Assembly (NCBI GenBank): GCA_002327785.1
Contig: DCUI01000004.1
Location: 1 to 5,054 of the forward strand
Reading direction: 5' to 3'
Length of the DNA stretch: 5,054 nt
DNA from: Phycisphaerales bacterium UBA2218
Lineage (GTDB): Bacteria > Planctomycetota > Phycisphaerae > Sedimentisphaerales > Anaerobacaceae
Part shown: piece by piece, positions 1 through 5,022 of the stretch
Layout: every line of letters begins with the position of its first letter
Position numbering within the stretch: position 1 is the first letter of the stretch
Position numbers and translations under genes: made by a program
Notes under the pieces: model-generated
The model's input: only the letters and a program-made list of their open reading frames with translations
Told to the model about the DNA's origin: nothing
The model's database searches: none

Positions 1-2
1 GT

Positions 3-122
3 CTCATATCCTGGGTTCCAGGCTCTAATGGGGTTCGCGGTCTCGCTTGCGTATCGAACCAGATATTCGCGGCAGTAACTGTAGCAACTAAGCCGGAGGG
101 CATTGAAGTCTGTTGGAGATAG
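3..122 (+). CDS. Possible C-terminal end of an upstream gene (partial)
   Basis: This frame is open from the window edge to a TAG at 120-122 and would encode 39 C-terminal residues, ending ...KPEGIEVCWR. The main support is context. The stop is followed directly by AAAGGAG and the ATG at 133, the same 10-base TAGAAAGGAG junction that separates two better supported genes at 4119-4128. Against it, only about half of the codons end in G or C, which is lower than in the firm genes. A second frame is also open from the edge, with its stop at 76-78 (25 codons, about 60% G/C third positions), so the upstream gene could end there and leave about 54 bases of leader. No function can be assigned. Confidence 0.3.
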   Translation, partial: LISWVPGSNGVRGLACVSNQIFAAVTVATKPEGIEVCWR

Positions 123-129
123 AAAGGAG
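123..129 (+). promoter_or_regulatory. Shine-Dalgarno site fixing the start at 133
   Basis: AAAGGAG lies three bases upstream of the ATG at 133. It selects that ATG over the in-frame TTG at 103, which would add ten residues and has no good site of its own at the right distance. Confidence 0.75.
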
Positions 130-132
130 CAC

Positions 133-573
133 ATGAGTAAAAAAAGAGAGGCGGATGTCATTATAGACTATGGCCTGGTCCAGAGGGGCGGGCGGTTCGG
201 GATTCATTTTGATCTGTTGTACCGGGCTGAGAAGAGCCTTGGCGAGGCTAGCTGCTCAATCAGCGGCAACGGAGGCGCGGGCTTGCACATTCAACGGTAC
301 GGCAACGGGGCGTATATCTACCAAAGCTATCGATACATTCAAAACGACGAGCCCCAGCGCAAGATTGAAGCGTATATTTGCCGACGGGGCGACCCGCCCC
401 GCATAGATCGGGCGTACGGATGTGTTCACCTCGAGTCCGACAACAGGCGAAGCGTGCTCAATGACCTTATGGTCCTGGAGCATCTGTTCACCCTGTGGGA
501 GCACCCGGAGTACACAGTCAAACTCACCAGAACCGATTTCCTTACGGTTGATAAGGTTGTGGGCGCAATATGA
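133..573 (+). CDS. Hypothetical phage protein, 146 aa
   Basis: I do not recognise this protein. The ATG at 133 is chosen for its strong AAAGGAG site. The product is soluble-looking, with no signal peptide or membrane segment. It begins with a basic MSKKRE, has a Gly/Tyr-rich middle (GNGGAG at about 46-50, then several Tyr at 56-68) that could form beta strands, and a helical-looking Leu-rich stretch at about 108-122 (VLNDLMVLEHLFTLW). Three cysteines (41, 83, 97) do not form an obvious metal site. Its stop codon overlaps the helicase start as ATGA at 570-573, so the two are probably translationally coupled. That link suggests, but does not show, a shared process. Third codon positions are mostly G/C, as in neighbouring genes. 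Confidence 0.75.
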   Translation: MSKKREADVIIDYGLVQRGGRFGIHFDLLYRAEKSLGEASCSISGNGGAGLHIQRYGNGAYIYQSYRYIQNDEPQRKIEAYICRRGDPPRIDRAYGCVHLESDNRRSVLNDLMVLEHLFTLWEHPEYTVKLTRTDFLTVDKVVGAI

Positions 574-1865
574 TTACCCTGTTCCCATGGCAGGAAGGGG
601 CGGCCCAAAGGCAGCTTGATCTGCTGCTTGGAGGGCCACTCGCCCTGAATCTGTCCTCCACTGGGATTGGCAAGACCTTCATGACAGCCTGGTGCCTGCA
701 TAAACTGGGGCTTCCCGCCCTTGTGGTGTGCCCCAAGTCGGTGCTATTGAACTGGCATCGAGTCCTCGGCCTAGCGGGGGTCGAGATCGAAGGGGTGATC
801 AATTGGGAGGCCCTGAAAACGGGCTCCCATTCGTGGTGGAACGGATCCAAATGGATGTTTCGTCGGCCAGTCTGCGTCGTAGTGGATGAAGTCCACAGAG
901 GGGCAAGTGGGGTCAAGTCCCAGTGCACCGAGATGCTAGCGATGCTGAAAGCCTATAAGATCCCCAAGATCTTGCTCTCAGCCACCTTAGCATCTACCCC
1001 CTTGGCTCTCAGGGGGGTTGGGTTTCTGGCGGGCTTGCACCAGTTCAATGAGCCATCCTTCTACGACTGGTGCCTTAGGGTTGGCTGCGTTAGGGTTGTC
1101 CGCAGGACACCTTATGGCCCAAGGACCACGATAGAACTCCCTGCTGGCCCCAAGGGGGCGGCTGTAATGGCCCGCCTATACTCAGTGCTAGCCCCCTATA
1201 TCATTCGGCTTACGCCTGACGACGCCCCCGGCTTTCCGGAGACCGAAATCACGAGCAAGCTGTTCGATGTGGACGCCAGTCTGACTAAGGAAGTCGCAGC
1301 GGAGTATCGAGCGGTGGCGGACGCCATCAAGTACAAGAGCTCAGATCCCCTGGCCATGATCATGAAGGCCCGACGTCAGTCCGAGATTGTTAAGATTCCC
1401 ATCCTGAAAGACCTGACCGTCGACGCGGTCGCCGAAGGGCGATCAGTCGTAGTGTTCATGAACTTCCGGGATACAATGCGCCTGCTTGCCATGGCCTTGG
1501 GCGAGGACAAAATTGTCCAAATCCACGGCAATCAGACGATAGGCGAAAGGCAGCGCGAGATCGCGGCCTTTCAATCAAACGATAAATTCATCTGTTTAGC
1601 TCAGGTTCAGGCTGGGGGACTTGGCGTGGATCTCCACGACATTCACCACGTCCGGCCACGAACCTCGTTTGTCTCTCCATCCTACAGCGTATCCGACATG
1701 GTCCAATGTCTTGGGCGGGTATGGCGGGCAGGCGGAACAAAGAGCTTTCAGATGTTTGTCATGTTAAGTAACACCGTGGAAGAGCGCACACACCAGTCAA
1801 TTCTGCAGAAGCGGAAGTGCCTGGACGCCTTGACTACCGGAGAACTATGGGGGAATGATGTCTAG
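570..1865 (+). CDS. SNF2-like superfamily 2 DNA helicase/ATPase
   Basis: A 431-residue ATP-dependent nucleic-acid translocase with both RecA-like domains. The order is: an aromatic/Gln N-terminal motif (FPWQEGAAQRQL, 5-16); Walker A STGIGKT (30-36, Lys35); motif Ia VVCPKSVLLNW (52-62), typical of the SNF2 group; Walker B DEVH (106-109); motif III SAT (137-139); motif IV-like VVVFMNF (293-299); motif V AGGLGVDL (348-355); and motif VI QCLGRVWRAGG (379-389), carrying the expected Arg pair. All catalytic motifs look intact. The C-terminal TVEERTHQSILQKRK tail resembles that of other viral SNF2-like helicases. It is short for SNF2 enzymes and has no accessory domain. Roles in replication, recombination or restart are known for phage relatives such as UvsW, but the substrate here is unknown. 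Its start overlaps the previous stop (ATGA). The best upstream AAGG (553-556) is 13 bases away, so coupling probably drives initiation. Confidence 0.93.
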   Translation: MITLFPWQEGAAQRQLDLLLGGPLALNLSSTGIGKTFMTAWCLHKLGLPALVVCPKSVLLNWHRVLGLAGVEIEGVINWEALKTGSHSWWNGSKWMFRRPVCVVVDEVHRGASGVKSQCTEMLAMLKAYKIPKILLSATLASTPLALRGVGFLAGLHQFNEPSFYDWCLRVGCVRVVRRTPYGPRTTIELPAGPKGAAVMARLYSVLAPYIIRLTPDDAPGFPETEITSKLFDVDASLTKEVAAEYRAVADAIKYKSSDPLAMIMKARRQSEIVKIPILKDLTVDAVAEGRSVVVFMNFRDTMRLLAMALGEDKIVQIHGNQTIGERQREIAAFQSNDKFICLAQVQAGGLGVDLHDIHHVRPRTSFVSPSYSVSDMVQCLGRVWRAGGTKSFQMFVMLSNTVEERTHQSILQKRKCLDALTTGELWGNDV

Positions 1866-2193
1866 TATTTCCAGGATCCGGATAGCCTTGGAGGTCGTAC
1901 CAGGCACCGGGCGCACCGATTCTTCCGTGTCAGTGTTGAGTCGCGTCATGCCCCAGAGCCTCAGGTCCGCAGGGATCTTGTTCGTGGGGAACGGAGTAAC
2001 CTTGACCAGCATGGATATGCGGCAAGTTGGCCGACGCACCTTGTACCTGCCGGGAAAGAGCCACCTCGATGGGGACGCCGAACCATTCCGCGGCGCTCGC
2101 CGGGAGGTCTATAGGATAGCTAACCAGTCGGCGGCGGTAGTAATCGCCGCCACTGGTTCCGCAGAGGCGGTAACATGGAAGGGGGTGCCGTGA
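1855..2193 (+). CDS. Hypothetical protein, 112 aa; probable paralogue of the next gene
   Basis: Unrecognised. The first ATG (1855) overlaps the end of the helicase gene by 11 bases, and a second ATG follows directly at 1858, so the true start could be either. A GGAG at 1839-1842 and a G-run at 1849-1853 lie upstream. The protein starts with a strand-like segment (ISRIRIALEVV), has GNG at 45-47, and ends in a conserved-looking region (63-96) with G-K-S-H, D, D, E-P, R-E-x-Y, N and AAVV. That region aligns by eye with residues 63-98 of the downstream protein, which has the same 112-residue length. Third positions are strongly G/C, supporting real coding. There is no membrane segment, signal or known catalytic motif. 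Gene order suggests co-expression with the helicase. Confidence 0.72.
   Translation: MMSSISRIRIALEVVPGTGRTDSSVSVLSRVMPQSLRSAGILFVGNGVTLTSMDMRQVGRRTLYLPGKSHLDGDAEPFRGARREVYRIANQSAAVVIAATGSAEAVTWKGVP
2177..2182 (+). promoter_or_regulatory. Shine-Dalgarno site supporting the GTG start at 2190
   Basis: GGAAGG followed by more G lies seven bases before the GTG at 2190. It also overlaps the alternative ATG at 2175, which has only a weak GAGGCGG-like stretch upstream. This favours the GTG, although the choice is not certain. Confidence 0.5.
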
Positions 2194-2528
2194 AACTGTC
2201 GATTAAGCTAGCGGTTGGCGGCGACCGTCGAACTATCGTGCAGATGACGATACGGAAACAGAATGTCATTGGGGACCCGGATGCCAGTGGGCTGGTCGCT
2301 AAGGGCAATGGAGGAATTGACCGGCCCTCAATGCGGGTGTGCGCCTTCATGTACCCCGAGCTGTTCGACGATGCGGTGTTCCTCAAAGGAAGCCACCCCG
2401 ACAGGGACTCAGAGCGCCCGGCCATTTCTTATAGAAGCCCCCGGGAGTGCTACGCATATGTAAATCGGGCGGCGGCAGTTGTGCAGATCATTAATGACGG
2501 AAACCCAAATGGATGTAAAATCCTCTAG
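2190..2528 (+). CDS. Hypothetical protein, 112 aa; probable tandem paralogue of the preceding gene
   Basis: Unrecognised. The GTG at 2190 is preferred: it overlaps the preceding stop as GTGA and has GGAAGG seven bases upstream. An in-frame ATG at 2175 would add five residues (MEGGA). From the GTG the product starts MKLSIKLAVGG, again strand-like, has GNGG at 39-42, and contains F-L-K-G-S-H (64-69), D71, D73, E75, P77, R-E-C-Y (85-88), N92 and AAVV (95-98). These residues match the upstream protein in order and spacing with only small gaps. The two probably share a fold and arose by duplication, although the N-terminal halves have diverged. No catalytic motif, signal peptide or membrane helix is visible. 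The gene stops at 2526-2528, and about 100 bases follow before the next firm start. Confidence 0.72.
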   Translation: MKLSIKLAVGGDRRTIVQMTIRKQNVIGDPDASGLVAKGNGGIDRPSMRVCAFMYPELFDDAVFLKGSHPDRDSERPAISYRSPRECYAYVNRAAAVVQIINDGNPNGCKIL

Positions 2529-2628
2529 ACAAGGCACGTATGAGCAAGTCACGACGAGCCGACAAGTATGGCGACCAACACGAAACCGATCATCGCCCCT
2601 CGCGGCGGGATCAACAGGACGAAGAACA
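2529..2628 (+). other. Segment without a firm gene; candidate micro-ORFs
   Basis: Two short overlapping reading frames begin here. One has ATG at 2540, with AAGG (2531-2534) five bases upstream, and runs to 2743; it would encode 67 very hydrophilic residues (start MSKSRRADKYGDQHETD). The other has ATG at 2568, with no clear ribosome site, and runs to 2717; it would encode 49 basic residues (start MATNTKPIIAPRGG). In the second frame 18 of the first 20 codons end in G or C, like real genes here. Both run on inside the following gene in other frames. The frame of the downstream gene is also open upstream from 2479, but its third positions here are A/T-rich, so it is unlikely to be coding. No promoter or terminator was seen. 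Confidence 0.3.
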
Positions 2629-2910
2629 ATGGAATTCAGAATCTTCAAGTCTTCCGACGAGGCCAGAAGGCACGCGGAGGGGCGGTCCGCAAAGCTTCTC
2701 CCGACGGCAGAGCTTAACGTCGAATCAATCGACATTCCGGTAACCAATGGATACTACGCGGGGGTCCTGCTCTCCTCCTCGGCCACGGGGCTGGGCGCAA
2801 TGACCTTCGCCTGCATCACAATGGCCGAGTCGGGCGCCTGGTATCATAGATCGACCCTTATCGAGTATGGTTCAGGCACAACAACTGTATGCTTTGTAGC
2901 TAAGGAGTAG
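2629..2910 (+). CDS. Hypothetical small protein, 93 aa
   Basis: Unrecognised. The reading frame is open from 2479, but the segment before 2629 has A/T-rich third positions and an implausibly basic, low-complexity translation. The ATG at 2629 (MEFRIFKSSDEARRHAEG) is therefore preferred, with AGGA at 2616-2619 nine bases upstream. The protein has a charged N-terminal part with a likely helix (about 8-24), then an uncharged Gly/Ser/Ala-rich section (about 38-66) that reads like beta strands, and ends GSGTTTVCFVAKE. It is too polar for a confident transmembrane helix, although residues 44-65 are moderately hydrophobic. The stop TAG falls between the Shine-Dalgarno site and the start of the next gene, one base before that ATG, implying coupled translation. 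Confidence 0.68.
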   Translation: MEFRIFKSSDEARRHAEGRSAKLLPTAELNVESIDIPVTNGYYAGVLLSSSATGLGAMTFACITMAESGAWYHRSTLIEYGSGTTTVCFVAKE

Positions 2911-2911
2911 C

Positions 2912-3250
2912 ATGTACGAGAATTTTCTTGACAGAACGGCGGAGGACGACGCGCGGGACGCCAAGGAGCGTCTGCGTCAGTTCCTCAGCGCCACAGGAGC
3001 CGCAAGCATGCGGGTGGGATCCTTGTCCCTGCCCATCTACAGTCCTCCGACATCCCAGCTGGATGTCCGGGAGAAGATGAACCGGCTTATCGCCAGGGCC
3101 TTGGCTGAAACCAAGAGTCATGTGAAGATACGAAACCATGAGCAAGGCGAGCGGGTAGTCCGCAAGCTTGCCATCAAAAAGCTTAAAGGGAGCCAATGTC
3201 CAAGCACAGAAGTTACAACGCCTCAAACGGCACCTATCGCGGCGGCGTGA
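2912..3250 (+). CDS. Hypothetical protein, 112 aa
   Basis: Unrecognised. The start has AAGGAG (2902-2907) four bases upstream, with the previous gene's TAG stop falling between site and start. The N-terminal 28 residues are highly charged and helical-looking (MYENFLDRTAEDDARDAKERLRQF without break). A middle section follows with two prolines (Y-S-P-P, about 43-46). A second probable helix (52-68, REKMNRLIARALAE) leads to a basic stretch ending RKLAIKKLKG at about 84-93. The last 18 or so residues are Thr/Pro/Ala-rich, look disordered, and are encoded where the gene overlaps the next one by 55 bases. The basic helix could contact nucleic acid, but that is only inference. No known domain was identified. 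Confidence 0.68.
   Translation: MYENFLDRTAEDDARDAKERLRQFLSATGAASMRVGSLSLPIYSPPTSQLDVREKMNRLIARALAETKSHVKIRNHEQGERVVRKLAIKKLKGSQCPSTEVTTPQTAPIAAA
3185..3192 (+). promoter_or_regulatory. Shine-Dalgarno site inside the preceding gene, for the start at 3196
   Basis: AAAGGGAG ends three bases before the ATG at 3196, while still inside the upstream coding frame. It supports a real start at 3196 despite the 55-base overlap. Confidence 0.65.
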
Positions 3251-3789
3251 AAGAGGTTGTCTACACCGCCAAGGTAGTGACTTTCCTACCTGGCATAGCG
3301 GCAGCCGCGAAGGCCGAAATCCTGCGGGCTGGCAAAGTCATCGCCATATACACTGCCACAGAAGAAGAGTCCAGCGTCGAGTTTGTGTCTGGTGCTGAAG
3401 CGGACCTCATGGACGCCGAAGCGGCCAGGAGAAGTCTGGGCTTCTGGAGCGACTGGCGCGGTGACGCCGCGTATGGCAGCTACCAGGACAACTATGACAG
3501 CGGGGCCTACAACAAGACGTATTATGCCACAACGGCGAACGACGAAGACAAGGTGACAGCCGAAGATATCATCGCTGCCCTTCTGGTTACCGCTGTCGTT
3601 GAGGAACGGACCCGCCGCATGTGCCGGAAGTATATGGTGTGGCGGCCTGAAGGGCGCCCGTCAGACTGCTACCGCGCCTTGAGGTTCATGTCGTCAACTC
3701 CGAAGTCGGAGCAGATTGCTGAGCTGAAGAAGCGGCATCCTCGGGCGACCATCTACAACGAGAAGTATGTGGAAAGCGAGGCCGCATGA
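3196..3789 (+). CDS. Hypothetical protein, 197 aa, with a Tyr-rich central patch
   Basis: Unrecognised. The ATG at 3196 follows AAAGGGAG. The first third (about 20-65) looks like alternating strands and a helix (VKEVVYTAKVVTFLPG, then an Ala-rich helix, then KVIAIYTATEEESSVEFV). A Trp/Gly/Tyr-rich linker follows (FWSDWRGDAAYGSYQDNYDS, 83-102, continuing GAYNKTYY to 110). Next are an acidic segment and a helix TAEDIIAALLVTAVVEERTRR (121-141, too charged at its ends to be a clear membrane span). A basic C-terminal section (142-190, including ELKKRHPRATIY) completes the protein. The first and last thirds might be separate small domains. There is no recognised motif or signal peptide. The stop overlaps the next start as ATGA at 3786-3789. 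Confidence 0.75.
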   Translation: MSKHRSYNASNGTYRGGVKEVVYTAKVVTFLPGIAAAAKAEILRAGKVIAIYTATEEESSVEFVSGAEADLMDAEAARRSLGFWSDWRGDAAYGSYQDNYDSGAYNKTYYATTANDEDKVTAEDIIAALLVTAVVEERTRRMCRKYMVWRPEGRPSDCYRALRFMSSTPKSEQIAELKKRHPRATIYNEKYVESEAA

Positions 3790-4121
3790 CACGAAAATTA
3801 TGGGCCGCGATGTCGGCTGCCCAGAGGCGGGAGAAGGTTGCCCTCCTCTGTGGCTGGGAACGGACCCCCGAGGGCCTGGTCCTGTTCGAGGACGGGCACT
3901 ATAAGAGAGGTCCCGAAGACCTCCCACACTACCTGACTGACCTGAACGCCATGCACGAAGCGGAAGCGCGGGCTTTCATTCGGCAAGACGGAAGAATGTC
4001 CGCTGAAGAGAAGTGGTATTATTGCATGCTGTACGAGTTAACGGACTATGACTCGGCAGTATGTCGGGCGTCCGCGTCAGTTCGGGCGGAGGCCTTCGCT
4101 ATCGCTGTGGACCCTGAATAG
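3786..4121 (+). CDS. Phage ABA-sandwich-like accessory protein, 111 aa
   Basis: This resembles a small protein family common in tailed phages and prophages, often annotated as 'phage ABA sandwich domain'. The evidence is the order of elements: LCGWE (21-25), a variable stretch, LPHYLTDLNAMHEAE (46-60), a helix with W-Y-Y (77-79), and a C-terminal ASASVRAEAF (95-104). Relatives I remember carry LP-x-Y-x-x-DLNAMHEAE and an ATAAQRAEAF-type helix at the end. The biochemical role of the family is unknown to me. It is translationally coupled to the preceding gene through the ATGA overlap, with GAGG at 3778-3781 four bases before the start. Its TAG stop abuts the ribosome site of the RNA ligase gene, so both are probably on one message. 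The assignment rests on remembered motif similarity only. Confidence 0.72.
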   Translation: MTRKLWAAMSAAQRREKVALLCGWERTPEGLVLFEDGHYKRGPEDLPHYLTDLNAMHEAEARAFIRQDGRMSAEEKWYYCMLYELTDYDSAVCRASASVRAEAFAIAVDPE

Positions 4122-4128
4122 AAAGGAG
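4122..4128 (+). promoter_or_regulatory. Shine-Dalgarno site fixing the RNA ligase start at 4132
   Basis: AAAGGAG begins immediately after the previous gene's TAG and ends three bases before the ATG at 4132. It decides against the in-frame ATG at 4048, which would add 28 residues translated from inside the upstream gene. Confidence 0.8.
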
Positions 4129-4131
4129 ACT

Positions 4132-5022
4132 ATGGGATATTTACACATTGAGAATTTGTACAAGAACCAGGACATCCTGATGTTCCGGGAGTGCTACGCC
4201 ATGGAGAAGATCCATGGGTCCAGCGCCCACGTTGCCTGGACGGACGGGGTCTTGTCCTTGTTCGCAGGCGGCGTCAAGGCCGTTTCCTTTGCCGAGATCT
4301 TTGACCAACCCGCATTGACTGCCGCATTTATCGCCCTTGGTCACTCGAAGGTGACCGTGTACGGCGAAGTATACGGCGGGAAGTGCCAAGGCATGAAAGC
4401 TACGTATGGCGATGCCCTCCGGTTTGTGGCGTTCGATGTCGCTATCAACACATGCTTCCTTAGCGTTCCGGACGCGGAAGACATCGCCAAGAAGCTCGGT
4501 CTGGAATTTGTCCATTATGTCAAGGTCGCAACAGACCTGGCGACTCTGGACGCCCAGCGCGATGCCCCCAGCGAACAGGCGTTCAGAAACGGGTGCGCTA
4601 ACCGGGATGATCCCGCCACATGGAAGAAGCGGGAAGGGGTGGTGCTTCGTCCCCTGGCGGAGATGCGCCGCCCTTACCTCGATTCAGGCCGAGTCATCGC
4701 CAAGCACAAGGCCGCCGAATTCTGCGAGCGTGCGACTCAGCCCGCGGTCGATGCTGAGAAGCAGGCCGCCCTGGCCTCCGCAGAGGCTATCGCGAACGAA
4801 TGGGTCACAGACATGCGCTTAGCGCACGTTCTCGACAAGCTCGGGAACCCCAAGGAGATGTCCAAGACCGGGGCGGTCATTGCCGCTATGGTTGAGGATG
4901 TCACGCGAGAAGCGAAGGGCGAGATCGTCGACAGTCCAGACGCCCGTAAGGCAATTGGCTCTCGTACGGTGAAGCTGTATAAGGCGATTGTCACCAAGAT
5001 CGAAGGCCCCAGTGGCCTCTAG
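4132..5022 (+). CDS. T4 Rnl2-family RNA ligase
   Basis: A 296-residue ATP-dependent RNA ligase, which seals 3'-OH/5'-phosphate ends in RNA through a lysyl-AMP intermediate. The nucleotidyltransferase motifs are complete: motif I EKIHGS (25-30, predicted nucleophile Lys26, His28); motif III VYGEVYGG (76-83, Glu79); motif IIIa FVAFDV (98-103); motif IV REGVVLRP (167-174, Glu168); and motif V IAKHK (189-193, Lys191 and Lys193). The C-terminal helical part (about 210-290, including DVTREAKG) resembles the T4 Rnl2 C-terminal domain, so both domains seem present; T4 Rnl2 is about 334 aa. The motif Ia Arg of T4 Rnl2 (Arg55) appears replaced by Gly46 in FAGG, which I recall as a feature of a common phage subgroup. 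The likely role is repair of host-nuclease-cleaved tRNA or other RNA. No kinase/phosphatase partner lies in this window. DNA ligase is unlikely, since no OB fold is evident. Confidence 0.93.
   Translation: MGYLHIENLYKNQDILMFRECYAMEKIHGSSAHVAWTDGVLSLFAGGVKAVSFAEIFDQPALTAAFIALGHSKVTVYGEVYGGKCQGMKATYGDALRFVAFDVAINTCFLSVPDAEDIAKKLGLEFVHYVKVATDLATLDAQRDAPSEQAFRNGCANRDDPATWKKREGVVLRPLAEMRRPYLDSGRVIAKHKAAEFCERATQPAVDAEKQAALASAEAIANEWVTDMRLAHVLDKLGNPKEMSKTGAVIAAMVEDVTREAKGEIVDSPDARKAIGSRTVKLYKAIVTKIEGPSGL

Noticed and set aside
103..132. TTG start at 103 for the first complete gene
   Set aside because: The ATG at 133 has AAAGGAG directly upstream, and the extra ten residues would run through that ribosome site.
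268..282. GNGG in the 133-573 protein as a sign that it is a third paralogue of the 1855 and 2190 genes
   Set aside because: Beyond the short Gly/Asn motif, the R-E-x-Y...N...AAVV region and the S-H-x-D pattern are absent.
1012..1033. G-rich run suggesting a G-quadruplex
   Set aside because: Only three separate runs of three or more G, with uneven loops and inside the helicase coding sequence.
1075..1098. Direct repeat TTAGGGTTG at 1075-1083 and 1090-1098 (telomere-like)
   Set aside because: It lies in frame within the helicase gene, encoding two similar L/R-V runs 15 bases apart. Two copies are most likely chance or coding constraint.
2479..2628. Longer version of the 2629-2910 gene starting at 2479
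   Set aside because: The extension has A/T-rich third positions and a low-quality basic translation, and would overlap the preceding gene by 50 bases.
4048..4131. N-terminal extension of the RNA ligase from the ATG at 4048
   Set aside because: It overlaps the upstream gene in another frame. The ATG at 4132 has an excellent ribosome site and gives a normal Rnl2-type N-terminus.
4141..4515. 124-codon reverse-strand open frame opposite the RNA ligase
   Set aside because: The opposite strand carries all the catalytic motifs of an RNA ligase. This is a high-GC antisense shadow, like the other reverse-strand frames.
5004..5018. AGGCC/GGCCT hairpin overlapping the end of the RNA ligase gene
   Set aside because: The stem is only 5 bp, lies inside the coding sequence before the stop, and has no T-tract, so it is not a credible terminator.
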